The translations under genes and the position numbers were made by a program. The notes beneath the pieces were generated by a model, which saw only the letters and a program-made list of their open reading frames with translations, was not told the origin of the DNA and did no database searches. DNA of 64,000 nt from Massilia sp. 9I (GTDB lineage: Bacteria > Pseudomonadota > Gammaproteobacteria > Burkholderiales > Burkholderiaceae_D), in assembly GCF_902506415.1 (NCBI RefSeq), contig NZ_LR733275.1, positions 3,625,617-3,689,616 of the forward strand, in the 5' to 3' direction. Shown here in pieces: positions 12,450-22,140 of the stretch (its first letter is position 1; each line of letters opens with the position of its first letter).

Positions 12450-12605
12450 TCAGCCATCGTCGCCACCTTCCGCGCGCGGCACCTGCAGGGAGCAGGTGCC
12501 GCAGAAGGTCTTGTTATGCGCGCACAGTCCGGTCCCCGGCAGCGAGCGCTGGGACGGCAGCGGCGACGAGACCCGGATTGTGCTGTCGTTCACGCGAATC
12601 TCCAT
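12450..12605 (-). CDS. Possible small Cys-containing protein ahead of the Mrp operon
   Basis: A 51-codon frame starting MEIRVNDSTIRVSSP and ending 24 bp before the mrpA start. Its C-terminal half reads LCAHNKTFCGTCSLQVP, a C-x7-C-x2-C pattern that could bind a metal or an iron-sulfur cluster. The same frame continues upstream to 12677 but without obvious protein character. I recognise no family. It could be a short unannotated protein cotranscribed with the antiporter genes or a chance frame. Confidence 0.4.
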   Translation of the reverse strand: MEIRVNDSTIRVSSPLPSQRSLPGTGLCAHNKTFCGTCSLQVPRAEGGDDG

Positions 12606-12707
12606 GCGGGCGCAGATGGCAAATATGCCTACTGTACTGTTTTTGCATGGATTACGGCAACGCGTTACCTCAGGCACACCTCACGGTCATGCCGGCAACA
12701 AAGGAGT

Positions 12708-13259
12708 TCAGGCCGTGACCGCCAGCGTCGGCGCTGCCTCTTCCGACAGGCCGTAGGCTGCGTTCAGCTCGGACGACTGGTCGCGGTTTGCGGCCTTGGA
12801 CTCCGACTGCTGCTCCAGCTTCTTCTCGTAGGCGATGCGTTCCTGGTCGCTGACCTTCTTGTCCGAGTTGGTGTCGGCTTCGGCGATGTAGTCGGCAGAC
12901 GTGGTCTCGCTCGTCGCCGCTGCGCCTCCGCCACCGGCGGGCGCCGCGCCGCGTGCCGGCGCGGCGGAGGCGGTTACCGTGTCCTCCGTGTCCTCCGTGC
13001 CGCTTTCCGCTCCCTCGGGCGCCGGTGGTGCTTCCTCGATGGCGCGCTGCACCCGCGAGGCATCCGCCTGTGCCTGCAGCTCGTCGCCGACCCGCGCCGT
13101 GGCGCTGGACAGGGCGCTCTGCGTTTCGGCGCCGTTCTCCGTTGCCGCGCTGTCGCTGGCGACGGCCTGCGCGGGTACGGTGGTGTCCTCGGGGCGGGGC
13201 TTAGCCGCCTGTGCTTGCGTAGTTGGCGCCAGGGTGGCGCTGCCGATGCTCGTTACCAT
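12708..13259 (-). CDS. Ala/Glu-rich protein with an EF-hand-like motif
   Basis: 183 aa from ATG 13259 (MVTSIGSATLAP). Most of it is low-complexity Ala/Thr/Glu/Pro sequence with no signal peptide. Near the C-terminus, ADTNSDKKVSDQERIAYEKK has the D-x-N-x-D-x-K-x-x-x-x-E spacing of a single EF-hand calcium loop. Codon use (third-position G/C) supports real coding. A 44-residue upstream extension would overlap the ABC transporter start and is less likely. Similar short EF-hand proteins occur in Massilia-like genomes with no known function. Confidence 0.6.
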   Translation of the reverse strand: MVTSIGSATLAPTTQAQAAKPRPEDTTVPAQAVASDSAATENGAETQSALSSATARVGDELQAQADASRVQRAIEEAPPAPEGAESGTEDTEDTVTASAAPARGAAPAGGGGAAATSETTSADYIAEADTNSDKKVSDQERIAYEKKLEQQSESKAANRDQSSELNAAYGLSEEAAPTLAVTA

Positions 13260-13383
13260 ATCAATCCTTGCGTGAACGTCTTCCCCCATTAACGGCGCCG
13301 GGCAGGCGCGGCGCAGGGCGGCACATGTAAAGCCAGGTAAATGCCGTGCGCGCTTCGGCAGGAGGCATTGATACCATCCAGGC

Positions 13384-15159
13384 ATGCACATCCTCTGGAG
13401 CTACCTGCGCCCGCACTGGCGCCTCGCCGTCCTGGCCCTGCTGCTGGCGGGCCTGGCACAGGTGCTGAACCTGGTCGACCCGATCATCTTCGGGAAGATC
13501 ATCGACGACTATGCCCTGCACCCGGGCAGCAAGACCGACGCGCAGCTGGTGTCTGGCGTGCTGCGCCTGCTGGGACTCGCGGTGCTGGTGGCCCTGCTGT
13601 CGCGCCTGGCCAAGGCGCTGCAGGAATACGTGACGCGCCTGACCGTGCAGCGCCTCGGCGTCGCGATCTTCAACGACGGCCTGCGCCACGTGCTGCGCCT
13701 GAAGTACCAGGAATTCGAGGACCTGCGCAGCGGCGAGACCCTGTCGCTGCTGCAGAAAGTGCGCGCCGACAGCGAGCGCTTCATCAACACCTTCATCAAT
13801 ACGGTGTTCGCGTCCCTGGTCGGGGTCTCCTTCCTGATCTGGTACGCGGTGACCAAGCACTGGCTGCTGGTGCCGGTGTTCCTGGTCGGGGTGCTGGTGC
13901 TGGGCGGGCTTACCGGCCTGCTGTCGCGCGAGATCAAGACCCAGCAGCGCTCGATCGTGCGCGAGACCAACCGCAACTCCGGCTTCATCACCGAGTCGCT
14001 GCGCAACATCGAACTGATCAAGAGCCTGGGCCTGACCTTCACCGAGATCCGGCGCCTGCGCGAACAGACCGACAGCATCTTCGCGCTCGAGATGGAAAAG
14101 GTGAAGCGCATCCGCCTGCTCTCCTTTTTGCAGGGCAGTACCCTGAGCCTCCTGAGGCTGGCGATCCTGTTCGCGCTGCTGTGGCTGATCTTCCGCAACG
14201 TGCTCTCCACGGGCGAACTGATCGCGATGCAGTTCATCTCGGTGGCGATCTTCGCGCCGCTGCAGGAGCTGGGCAACATCATCCTGGCGCACCGCGAGGT
14301 GGAGGCCTCGCTGCTCAACTTCCGCACCCTGATGGACAAACCGATCGAACGGCGTCCGCAGGACTTCGTCGAGATCGGCCCGCTGGAGCAGATCCGCTTC
14401 GCCGACGTGGGCTTTCGCCACAAGGGCGCGCCGGAGGATTCGCTGGTCGACATCTCCTTCAGCGCCGCGCTGGGCCAGACCCTGGCCTTCGTGGGGCCGT
14501 CGGGATCGGGCAAGTCGACCCTGGTCAAGCTGCTGGTCGGCCTGTACACGCCGGCGCGCGGCCAGGTGTTCTACAACGAGATCTCGACCGAGGACCTGCG
14601 CTACAACGAGGCGCGCCGCCAGATCGGCTTCGTGACCCAGGAGACCAACCTGTTCGCCGGGACCATTCGCGACAACCTGCTGTTCGTGAAGCCGGATGCG
14701 ACCGACGAGCAGATCATGGCGGCGATGGCGCAGGCCTCCTGCCTGAATCTGCTCGAGAAGTCACCGGAAGGGCTGGACACCGTGATCGGCGAACGCGGCA
14801 TGAAGCTGTCGGGCGGCGAGAAGCAGCGCCTGTCGATCGCGCGCGCCCTGGTGCGCGAGCCGCGGCTCCTGATTTTTGACGAGGCGACGTCGGCGCTCGA
14901 TTCGCTCACGGAAGAGCAGATCACCAACACGGTGCGGAGCATCTCGGCGCGCGCCAGCCAGATCACGATCCTGATTGCGCACCGCCTGTCGACCGTGATG
15001 CATGCGGATACGATCTACGTGCTGGAAAAAGGACGCGTCGTGGAAACCGGTTCGCACGAGGTCCTGGTGTCGCAGAAGGGCCTGTACTACGCGATGTGGC
15101 GCCAGCAGATCGGCGAGCGGCCGGTGCCGGCAGGCGCGCTTCAGGCGTCCGAAGGGTAG
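13384..15159 (+). CDS. ABC transporter, fused permease and ATPase
   Basis: 591-aa half-transporter of the exporter type. The N-terminal six-helix membrane domain (residues about 1-310) is followed by a nucleotide-binding domain. Walker A GPSGSGKST is at 371-379, the Q-loop is in GFVTQETNLF, the signature LSGGEKQR starts at 475, Walker B LLIFDEATS has its aspartate at 499, and the H-loop is IAHRLS. It probably works as a homodimer in the inner membrane; the substrate is not predictable (MsbA/lipid or peptide export types are similar). Its 3' end overlaps the convergent oxidoreductase gene by 19 bp. Confidence 0.93.
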   Translation: MHILWSYLRPHWRLAVLALLLAGLAQVLNLVDPIIFGKIIDDYALHPGSKTDAQLVSGVLRLLGLAVLVALLSRLAKALQEYVTRLTVQRLGVAIFNDGLRHVLRLKYQEFEDLRSGETLSLLQKVRADSERFINTFINTVFASLVGVSFLIWYAVTKHWLLVPVFLVGVLVLGGLTGLLSREIKTQQRSIVRETNRNSGFITESLRNIELIKSLGLTFTEIRRLREQTDSIFALEMEKVKRIRLLSFLQGSTLSLLRLAILFALLWLIFRNVLSTGELIAMQFISVAIFAPLQELGNIILAHREVEASLLNFRTLMDKPIERRPQDFVEIGPLEQIRFADVGFRHKGAPEDSLVDISFSAALGQTLAFVGPSGSGKSTLVKLLVGLYTPARGQVFYNEISTEDLRYNEARRQIGFVTQETNLFAGTIRDNLLFVKPDATDEQIMAAMAQASCLNLLEKSPEGLDTVIGERGMKLSGGEKQRLSIARALVREPRLLIFDEATSALDSLTEEQITNTVRSISARASQITILIAHRLSTVMHADTIYVLEKGRVVETGSHEVLVSQKGLYYAMWRQQIGERPVPAGALQASEG

Positions 15160-16127
15160 CGCAGCCCGATCTGGGCGCGGATCTGGTCGAGCAGGGTCAT
15201 CAGCATGAGCGTGTCTCCGTGCGTCATGAGGGGATGCTCGATCAGCCCATCGCGCAGGCAGCGCCCCGCCTCGATCGCTTCATGGGTGTAGCCGTTGCCG
15301 AGGTAGGGCGTCGGGATGGTGCGCGAGGAACCATCCTGCAGGTCGACCGTGATGCGCTCGGCCAGGTGGAACATGCGGTGCATGCGGATGCTGCCCCTGG
15401 TGCCGGAAACGATGAGCTCCGAGGCCGAGCGGGCGCGGATCGAGCAGCTGCAAATCGACAGCGTACCGCCGCCGTGCTTCATGGTGAAGGCCGTGGTCGC
15501 ATCGACACCGGTCTCGCTCATGATGGCCTGCGCCTGTACCGTTTCCACCCTGCCCAACAGGGCGCAGGCGATCGACAGCGGGTAGATGCCGAGGTCGAGC
15601 AGGGCGCCGCCGCCCAGTTCGCGCTTGTTGACGCGGTGTTCGGGATCGAGCGTGGCGGAGAAGCCGAAGTCGGCATGCACCTGCGTGACCGTGCCGATCT
15701 CGCCAGACGCCATGATGCGCTTCACCTCGGCCAGCGCCGGCATGAAGCGGGTCCACATGGCTTCCATCAGGAACAGCTGTTTTGCCCGTGCCAGCGCCAC
15801 CACTTCGCCGGCTTCGCGCCGGTTCATGGCGAAGGGCTTTTCGCACAACACCGCCTTGCCGCCGCCGAGCGCCAGCAGCGCGTTCGCGGCGTGCATGGGG
15901 TGGGGCGTGCCGATGTAGATGATGTCGACGCCATCGGCGCCGGCCAGCTCCTCGTAGGAACCGTAGGCCTGCTCGATGCCGAGTTCGCGCGCGAAGGCCT
16001 GGGCATTGTCCAGCGTGCGCGAGCCGACCGCCGCCAGCACGGCGCCGGGCGCGTGCTTGAGGCCGAGCGCAAAGGCGCGCGCGATGCCGCCTGTGCCCAG
16101 GATGCCCCACCGTACCGTTTCACTCAT
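15141..16127 (-). CDS. Gfo/Idh/MocA-family oxidoreductase
   Basis: 328 aa NAD(P)-dependent sugar-type dehydrogenase. The Rossmann start is WGILGTGGIARAFALGLKHA, the family EKPFAMN segment (CEKPFAMNRREAGEVV) is present, and the C-terminal alpha/beta domain includes GGGALLDLGIYPLSIA. The start codon shares a base with the upstream GH9 stop (TGATG), so translation is coupled. It is the last gene of the beta-glucan utilisation unit and may modify a released sugar; the substrate is unknown. Confidence 0.92.
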   Translation of the reverse strand: MSETVRWGILGTGGIARAFALGLKHAPGAVLAAVGSRTLDNAQAFARELGIEQAYGSYEELAGADGVDIIYIGTPHPMHAANALLALGGGKAVLCEKPFAMNRREAGEVVALARAKQLFLMEAMWTRFMPALAEVKRIMASGEIGTVTQVHADFGFSATLDPEHRVNKRELGGGALLDLGIYPLSIACALLGRVETVQAQAIMSETGVDATTAFTMKHGGGTLSICSCSIRARSASELIVSGTRGSIRMHRMFHLAERITVDLQDGSSRTIPTPYLGNGYTHEAIEAGRCLRDGLIEHPLMTHGDTLMLMTLLDQIRAQIGLRYPSDA

Positions 16128-18325
16128 CAGAGAGCCTCCCTCACCTTGAGGTAATCCTTCAGCACGGTCACCACCAGCCGGTGGTCATCCGGACCCGGCA
16201 GGCCCGAGACGGTGATGGTGCCGACCTGGCCGGTTCCCTTGACCACCACCGGGAAGGAGCCGCCATGTGCAGCATACTCCCGGATGTCGAAGCTGGGAAT
16301 GGCATCGATGTCGCCGCCGTTCTGCACCACCTCGGTGTGGACGTAGAAGGAGCTGTGGCCGGTACGGTTGACCAGCTTGCTCTTGCGGCGGATCCAGTCC
16401 CCATGGTCGGCCGGCGCACCGGTCATGCCGTGGGCGAACAGCACCTGGCCGTTGCGTGCGATCTCGACGCTGATCACCTGCTTGTTGGCGCGCGCCAGTT
16501 CCACAAGCTTGAGACCGATCTCCAGCGCCGTATCGTTGCTGAAGCTGTCGAACTGCAGCAGCTGTTCCTGGCGGCGCAGGACGTCCAGCGCATTGCCGTG
16601 TTCACTCATGGTGCGGGCCTGTGGCGTGAGTTCGGACAGCGCAGCCGTCAGGTAGACCAGCGGCGCGTTCCAGTTGATGGCGACCTCGTTGCTGGCGAAG
16701 CTGCACACGTGGTCGAGATAGGACAGGGCCGGCAGCGTGCTCGGGTAGGGCCGGCATTCCGCCTTGTCCTGCTGGAAGGGCTGTGGCCCGCCGGTGACCC
16801 AGCCCGGCACCGGCGCCGCGACGCTGTCGCCCTGCGAGGGCCGGTGGTGCGGATGCATGGAGGGCCGCGCGCCGAAACCGGTGACGAAGGAAAGCCCTAG
16901 CGCATTGCGGCCGAGGACGTAGTCGAGCGCGGACTGGGCGGCTTCCAGGTACTCGCGCTTCCCGTTCAGACGGTAGCCCTGCACCAGCATCATGGCTTGG
17001 TTCAGCATCACGGCATTGCTGCCCCAGACGAAGTCCTGCGCCCGCATCGGGACCCGGTAGGCGGAGCTGCGCCATTCTGCCGCTAGGCGCGCGGCCAGGC
17101 CGTCGATGCGGGCGGCGATCAGGGCGTGGTCGGCGAGCGGGGTCAAGCGCGACCGGTGGTGGGCCAGCGACATCCAGGCCAGGCCGCGCACGTCGTCCCA
17201 GGCGGGATAGGTGGCGGACACCGTCTCCGGCTGCATCGCGAGGTAGTAGCTGTCCTTGCCCGTGCTGATGTAGAGCTCCGCCGCGGCCCAGGCCAGCTCG
17301 TCGTCCACGCGGGCGTCGCCGTATTCGCCGGTGACGACGTCGGGCGGATTCTTGAACAGCACGGCCGGATTGGCCTGCGCCCACTTCCAGGCGTTTTCGG
17401 CGGCCGTCAGCATCTTCGCGGCCATGCCGGGATACTGCTTCTGGTAGGGCGCCAGCACGCGGCTGGCCGCGGCCATGGTGGCGGCAAAGTTGAGAGCAGC
17501 CGAGGTGCTCTTGGCGACCACATAGCGCGGTTCCTTCATGGCCAGGTGCGGCATGACCATGGCGTCGAACTTCAGGTTAGTGAGCTTATGGTAGACACCA
17601 CCGTCTGCCGGGTCCTGCATGCTCAACATCCACTCCAGGTTCCACATGGCCTCGTCGACGACGTCCGGGACGCCGTTGCCGGATTCAGGGATGTTCACGT
17701 CCAGGCGCTCGAACCAGGCCGGGAAATGCTCGTAGGCGGCCAGCAGCGTATAGGTCGAGATGCCCGAGCTGGGCAGGTATTTGTTGTAGTCGCCGGCGTC
17801 GTACCAGCCCCTGGAACTGGCGATGACGCTGCCCGCAGGACGGGTGCTCGATGCCGCCGAGGCGTGCACCCGCACGCGATCATCCGGATGTCCGGCGGGC
17901 CGGGCATAAACACCGGCGTGCTTCGGCGCCAGCGCGATGGCGCTGCGGTTGAAGTAGTAGGCCTTCAGCGAGGCGGCGCCCAGCGCCCGGTAGGCATCCG
18001 GGCCGACCGTGAACGGATCGGAGGGCGCCAGGCCGTCGACCTTCACGCGGTAGCGCCCCGGCACGTTGACGCCGCTGAAGCCGGCGATGCGTACCGTCTC
18101 GCCTGATGCATCCCAGCGCACCGGGCTGCCGAGGGTGCCGCTGAAGACCGGCTTGCCCTCCGCATCGACGATGTCGAAGCGCCCGCCCTTTGCCTCCGCG
18201 GGCACGACGGCCAGCTTCTGTGACGCCGGCAGGAAGGCGAGCTGGTTCACCTTGATGATCGCCTCGGGTGCGGCCAGCGCGCCGCCGGCCGCGCACAATG
18301 TCAGCAGCAGGGACAGCCGCTTCAT
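16127..18325 (-). CDS. GH9 glycoside hydrolase fused to a UPF0303/HbpS-like domain
   Basis: 732 aa with signal peptide [18 protein letters not shown]. Residues about 20-105 form the CelD-type Ig-like domain. Residues about 110-565 are a GH9 catalytic domain with WYDAGDYNKYLP (D176, D179), the HPHHRPS signature (491-497) and the proton-donor glutamate in SNEVAINWNAP (E547). From M573 to the end, about 160 residues match the heme-degrading/GlcG-HbpS fold (UPF0303): LRRQEQLLQFDSF, WIRRKSKLVNRTGHSS, IREYAAHGGSFPVVVKGTG, VSGLPGPDDHRLVV. UPF0303 proteins are usually separate and cytosolic. Here no stop separates the two, although M573 could be an internal start. GH9 probably trims cello-oligosaccharides in the periplasm. 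Overlaps the MFS gene by 4 bp. Confidence 0.9.
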   Translation of the reverse strand: MKRLSLLLTLCAAGGALAAPEAIIKVNQLAFLPASQKLAVVPAEAKGGRFDIVDAEGKPVFSGTLGSPVRWDASGETVRIAGFSGVNVPGRYRVKVDGLAPSDPFTVGPDAYRALGAASLKAYYFNRSAIALAPKHAGVYARPAGHPDDRVRVHASAASSTRPAGSVIASSRGWYDAGDYNKYLPSSGISTYTLLAAYEHFPAWFERLDVNIPESGNGVPDVVDEAMWNLEWMLSMQDPADGGVYHKLTNLKFDAMVMPHLAMKEPRYVVAKSTSAALNFAATMAAASRVLAPYQKQYPGMAAKMLTAAENAWKWAQANPAVLFKNPPDVVTGEYGDARVDDELAWAAAELYISTGKDSYYLAMQPETVSATYPAWDDVRGLAWMSLAHHRSRLTPLADHALIAARIDGLAARLAAEWRSSAYRVPMRAQDFVWGSNAVMLNQAMMLVQGYRLNGKREYLEAAQSALDYVLGRNALGLSFVTGFGARPSMHPHHRPSQGDSVAAPVPGWVTGGPQPFQQDKAECRPYPSTLPALSYLDHVCSFASNEVAINWNAPLVYLTAALSELTPQARTMSEHGNALDVLRRQEQLLQFDSFSNDTALEIGLKLVELARANKQVISVEIARNGQVLFAHGMTGAPADHGDWIRRKSKLVNRTGHSSFYVHTEVVQNGGDIDAIPSFDIREYAAHGGSFPVVVKGTGQVGTITVSGLPGPDDHRLVVTVLKDYLKVREAL

Positions 18326-19659
18326 GCCGGCACCGCCCTGGCCTGCCCATCCTTTGCCGGCGTGCTGCCGTCATCGTGGTAAAAGGGCGCGAACCAGGTC
18401 GCCAGGAAGGAAGGAATCGTCGCAACCATCACGAACACGAAGTAGCTGACGTAACCCATCATCTCCTGCAGGTGGCCACTGACCACGCCCGTCACCATGC
18501 CGCTCAGCGCCATCAGGCCGGTGCCGAAGGCGTAGTGCGTGGTGGTGTACTTGCCCGGCGCGAGCTGCTGCATCAGGTAGATCATGAAGCCGACCGCCCC
18601 GAAACCGAAGAAGAACTTCTCGATCACGACCCCCGCCGTTATGGCAAGCAGGCTACTGGGCAGGTAAATGCTCATGATGAGGAAGGTGACGTTCGGGATG
18701 TTCACCGCGCAGCACAGCACGAACAGGGTCGCCTTCAGTCCGCGCCTGGCCACGTACCAGCCGCCCAGCAGGGAGCCGAGCAGCACGGCCGCCAGGCCAT
18801 AGGTGCCGTAGATCAGGCCGAGCATCTCGTTGGACAGACCCAGCCCACCTTTCGACACCGGGTCGACCATGAAGAAGGGGCCGATCTTCTCGAGAAAGCC
18901 GATGCTGAGCCGGAACAGGAAAGCGAAGGCGATCATGCGCCATACGCCGCGCTTCTGGAACAGGGTGACGAAGGCGTCCAGCAGGATGCGGCCGGCGTCG
19001 CGTACGCTGGAGGGTGTGTCGGCTGCCCGCGCCCCTTGCGGCATGAAGCGCAGGTGCCATAGCGCCATCAGAAGGGTGATGCCGGCGACCAGGAAGAAGA
19101 TCACGCGCCAGGCGTCGATCCAGTCCGGCCCGAAGATGGTCGGGTCATGGCCGAACACCTTGGTGTGCAGGTAACCGCTCAGGAACACCATGCCGCCGGC
19201 CGCCACGATGGGGCCGATATTCCAGGACAGGCTCTGGATGCCGCAGTAGAGCGACTGGGCGCGCGTGTCCAGCGAGGTGACGTAGACGCCGTCGCTGGCG
19301 ATGTCCTGGGTGGCGCCGATGAAGGAGAGCGCGAAGAACACCACCATCAGGAAGCCCATATAGCCGGGCAGTCCCAGGGACAGGCCGACACCGGCAAAGC
19401 CCAGGCCGATCAGCACCTGCGCGCACAGCACGAAGAACTTCTTGGTGCGGTACATCTCGACGAAAGGCGCGAACAGCGGCTTGATGGTGTAGGCCAGGAT
19501 CAGCAGGCTCGAATACTGGGCCGCGCGGCCGTTGTCCATGCCGAGGTTCTTGAACATGATGGCGGTGACGCTGGTGAGCATCACGTAGCCGAGCGCCATC
19601 GTGAAGTAGCCGGTCGGCACCCACAGCAGCGGCGATACGGCGGGTTTAGCGGACCGCAT
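18322..19659 (-). CDS. MFS transporter, likely for sugar or disaccharide
   Basis: 445 aa with 12 predicted transmembrane helices. It belongs to the major facilitator superfamily of AmpG-like or oligosaccharide-carrier type ([55 protein letters not shown]). The [10 protein letters not shown] motif resembles the AmpG/SLC33 acetyl-CoA branch. Placed between glucokinase and GH9 it most likely imports the glucose or cellobiose generated by the locus, which is inference from context. The end overlaps GH9 by 4 bp and the start overlaps glk by 14 bp. Confidence 0.9.
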   Translation of the reverse strand: MRSAKPAVSPLLWVPTGYFTMALGYVMLTSVTAIMFKNLGMDNGRAAQYSSLLILAYTIKPLFAPFVEMYRTKKFFVLCAQVLIGLGFAGVGLSLGLPGYMGFLMVVFFALSFIGATQDIASDGVYVTSLDTRAQSLYCGIQSLSWNIGPIVAAGGMVFLSGYLHTKVFGHDPTIFGPDWIDAWRVIFFLVAGITLLMALWHLRFMPQGARAADTPSSVRDAGRILLDAFVTLFQKRGVWRMIAFAFLFRLSIGFLEKIGPFFMVDPVSKGGLGLSNEMLGLIYGTYGLAAVLLGSLLGGWYVARRGLKATLFVLCCAVNIPNVTFLIMSIYLPSSLLAITAGVVIEKFFFGFGAVGFMIYLMQQLAPGKYTTTHYAFGTGLMALSGMVTGVVSGHLQEMMGYVSYFVFVMVATIPSFLATWFAPFYHDDGSTPAKDGQARAVPA

Positions 19660-20695
19660 GTTCGACCTCCGCGTGGGTCGGCGAAACTGAACGGACGCGG
19701 CGGCGTGGTCGCGCCGGCGCAGGATGACGCTGCAGATGGTCGGCCAGGATGCCAGCCGCGCCGGTCAGGGCCGGATAGGGCGCCGTGATGACCCAGGTCG
19801 GAATCTGCGCGGTAAAGGTGCTGAAGCGGCCCTTCTTCTCGAAGCGGGCGCGGAAGGGCGAGTCAATAAAGTACTCGCCCAGGCGTGGTACCACGCCGCC
19901 GCCGATGTAGACCCCGCCCTGCGCGCCCAGCGTCACCGCCAGGTTGGCGGCGACGGTGCCGAGCATGCCGCAGAAGCAGTCGACCGCTTCGCGGCTCAGG
20001 GCATCGCCGCCGCTCAGCGCGCGCGAGACGATCTGCGCCGGAGACAGCTCTGCGTCGAAGGCAATGCCGCGGCCAGCCGCCAGCGCTTCGCGGATCAGGG
20101 CGATGCCGGGACCGGAGACGAAGCGCTCGGCCGACACATGGTCGTAACGCTGCCAGCAGTAGCGCAGGACGTCGACTTCGCGCTCGTCGAGCGGGGAAAA
20201 GGCGACGTGGCCGCCTTCGCTGTGCAGCGGCACCCAGCGCCCGCTTGATGCGAGCAGGCCGGAGACCCCGAGGCCGGTGCCGGCGCCCACCAGGCCGATG
20301 GCGCTGCCGGCCCGCGCGGCGCCGCCGCCCACCTGCATCAGGTCGGCCGGACCCAGCGCGGGAAGCGCCATCGCCAGCGCGGTGAAGTCGTTCACCACCA
20401 GCAGGGTCGTGAGCTTCAGTTCCGCGCGCGCGGCCTCGATCGAAAAGCCCCAGTGGTGGTTGGTCATGCGGATGGCGTCGCCGTCGACCGGGTTGGCGAT
20501 CGCGATCACGGCATGCGCCACCGGTGCGCCGCAATGCGCCAGGTAGGCGTGGACTGCATCCTCCAAGCGCGGGTAGTCGGCGCAGGCCAGGGTCAGCATG
20601 GCCTCGATCCTGCCGGGACCCGTCTCGAGCGCGAAGCGGGCGTTGGTGCCGCCGATGTCGGCCACTAAGCGTGGCCCGTCGATGTAATCGTTCAT
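19646..20695 (-). CDS. glk: Glucokinase
   Basis: Phosphorylates glucose with ATP to feed glycolysis; 349 aa of the bacterial Glk (ROK-unrelated) family. Seen are [14 protein letters not shown] (phosphate-1), [27 protein letters not shown] (adenosine motif) and [27 protein letters not shown] good ribosome site (AAGGAGGAG) precedes ATG 20695. The C-terminus is about 25 residues longer than usual and Arg/Pro-rich, and this tail overlaps the MFS start. Located directly behind a beta-glucosidase gene, it takes up the released glucose. Confidence 0.95.
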   Translation of the reverse strand: MNDYIDGPRLVADIGGTNARFALETGPGRIEAMLTLACADYPRLEDAVHAYLAHCGAPVAHAVIAIANPVDGDAIRMTNHHWGFSIEAARAELKLTTLLVVNDFTALAMALPALGPADLMQVGGGAARAGSAIGLVGAGTGLGVSGLLASSGRWVPLHSEGGHVAFSPLDEREVDVLRYCWQRYDHVSAERFVSGPGIALIREALAAGRGIAFDAELSPAQIVSRALSGGDALSREAVDCFCGMLGTVAANLAVTLGAQGGVYIGGGVVPRLGEYFIDSPFRARFEKKGRFSTFTAQIPTWVITAPYPALTGAAGILADHLQRHPAPARPRRRVRSVSPTHAEVEHAVR

Positions 20696-20725
20696 GTCTC
20701 CTCCTTCTTATGTGCGGCCGGCGTT

Positions 20726-22075
20726 CTAGCGACGCCGTGCGGCCAGGAATTCGCGGTACCACAGCGCGCTGTCCTTCAGGGTGCGCTGCTGGGTGGCGTA
20801 GTCGACGTGGACAATGCCGAAACGCTTGCTGTAGCCGGAATTCCACTCGAAATTATCCAGCAAGCTCCACAGGAAGTAGCCTTTCACATCGACGCCCTGC
20901 GCGATCGCCGCATGCAGCGCAGCCAGGTGGCTGCGCACGAAAGCAATGCGTTCCTGGTCGTGTACGTGGCCGTCGGCCACCACGTCCGCATGCGCCATGC
21001 CGTTTTCCGTGATGTAGATCGGCGGCAGCGCGTATTCGGATTTCAGCTTGAGCAGCAGTTCCGGCAGGCCCTGCGGGTAGATCTCCCAGCCCATGTCGGT
21101 GAATCCGAGCTTGCCCGGCATCGGCTTCGGCGGGTTGTCGGTGCTGCACCAGGCGCGGAAGTAGTAATTACAGCCCAGGAAGTCGATCGGCTGGTGGATG
21201 ATGTCGAAGTCGCCCTCCTGCACGACGGGCGCGTTGGCGCCATGGCCGCGCAGCGCCAGTTCCGGATAATGGCCCTTGAAGATCGGGTCCATGAACCACT
21301 GGGTCGAGCGTGCGTATTCGAAGGCGGCGGCGTCGCGGTCGGCCTGCGAGTCGGTGGCCGGGTCGGCGGTCCACTGGTTCAGGACGATGCCCAGCTTGGC
21401 GCTCCGGTTCAGGGAGCGCATGGCGCGCATCGCCAGGCCGTGCGAGAGCAGAAGGTGGTGCGAGACCTGGATCGACTGCTTCAGGTCCGCCACGCCCGGC
21501 GCGAACTGGGCGTTGCCGTAGCCGAGGTTGGCCGTGCACCAGGGTTCGTTGTGGGTGGCGATCGCCTCGATGCGGTCGCCGAAGCGGCGCGCCACTTCAT
21601 GCGCGTAGTCGGCGAAGCGGTGCGCGGTGTCGCGATTGAGCCAGCCGCCATCAATCTGCAGTCCCTGCGGCAGGTCCCAGTGGTAGAGGGTCAGGTGGGC
21701 GCGGATGTCCTTGGCGGCCAGTTCGTCGAGCAGGCGGTCGTAGAAATCGAAACCCCGTTCGTTCCAGGCGCCCTTGCCGTTCGGCTGGACGCGCGACCAG
21801 GCCATCGAGAAGCGGTAAGCGTCGACGCCGAGGCCGGCCATCAGGTCCACGTCCTCGCGGTAGCGGTGGTAGTGCTCACAGGCGACGGTGCCGTCGCTGG
21901 CGTCCTTGATGTTGGACCGGTTCTGGCAAAACGTATCCCAGATCGACGGCCCCTTGCCATCGGCGTCGGATGCTCCCTCGATCTGAAAGGCGCTGGTGGC
22001 GACGCCCCAGGTGAAATCGGCAGGAAAATCGTTGATGGAGTCGAATTCGGATTCGAAGGAGGATCGCTTGGTCAT
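20726..22075 (-). CDS. GH1 beta-glucosidase
   Basis: Hydrolyses cellobiose and short beta-glucosides to glucose. The frame from ATG 22075 gives 449 aa, the normal GH1 length. The GH1 N-terminal signature FTWGVATSAFQIEGA is at 21-35. The acid/base glutamate is in THNEPW (E177), and the nucleophile is in YITENG (E357). The end FEWNSGYSKRFGIVHVDY...LKDSALWYREF is typical. No signal peptide, so cytoplasmic. The track frame reaching 22273 runs through the terminator hairpin upstream and is not credible. It lies 30 bp from glk. Confidence 0.96.
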   Translation of the reverse strand: MTKRSSFESEFDSINDFPADFTWGVATSAFQIEGASDADGKGPSIWDTFCQNRSNIKDASDGTVACEHYHRYREDVDLMAGLGVDAYRFSMAWSRVQPNGKGAWNERGFDFYDRLLDELAAKDIRAHLTLYHWDLPQGLQIDGGWLNRDTAHRFADYAHEVARRFGDRIEAIATHNEPWCTANLGYGNAQFAPGVADLKQSIQVSHHLLLSHGLAMRAMRSLNRSAKLGIVLNQWTADPATDSQADRDAAAFEYARSTQWFMDPIFKGHYPELALRGHGANAPVVQEGDFDIIHQPIDFLGCNYYFRAWCSTDNPPKPMPGKLGFTDMGWEIYPQGLPELLLKLKSEYALPPIYITENGMAHADVVADGHVHDQERIAFVRSHLAALHAAIAQGVDVKGYFLWSLLDNFEWNSGYSKRFGIVHVDYATQQRTLKDSALWYREFLAARRR

Positions 22076-22095
22076 GGGACGCTTATCTTGATTGC

Positions 22096-22129
22096 AAAAA
22101 GGCGGCGGGCCGGTGTCCGGGCCCGCCGC
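22096..22129 (-). terminator. Intra-operon terminator between TonB receptor and beta-glucosidase
   Basis: On the minus strand a perfect 10-bp GC stem (GCGGCGGGCC with GGCCCGCCGC), an 8-nt loop, then C and five T. It lies in the 65-bp gap after the TonB receptor and before the beta-glucosidase, so it should lower expression of the enzymes relative to the receptor. Confidence 0.75.
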
Positions 22130-22140
22130 TGCTGACGGCT

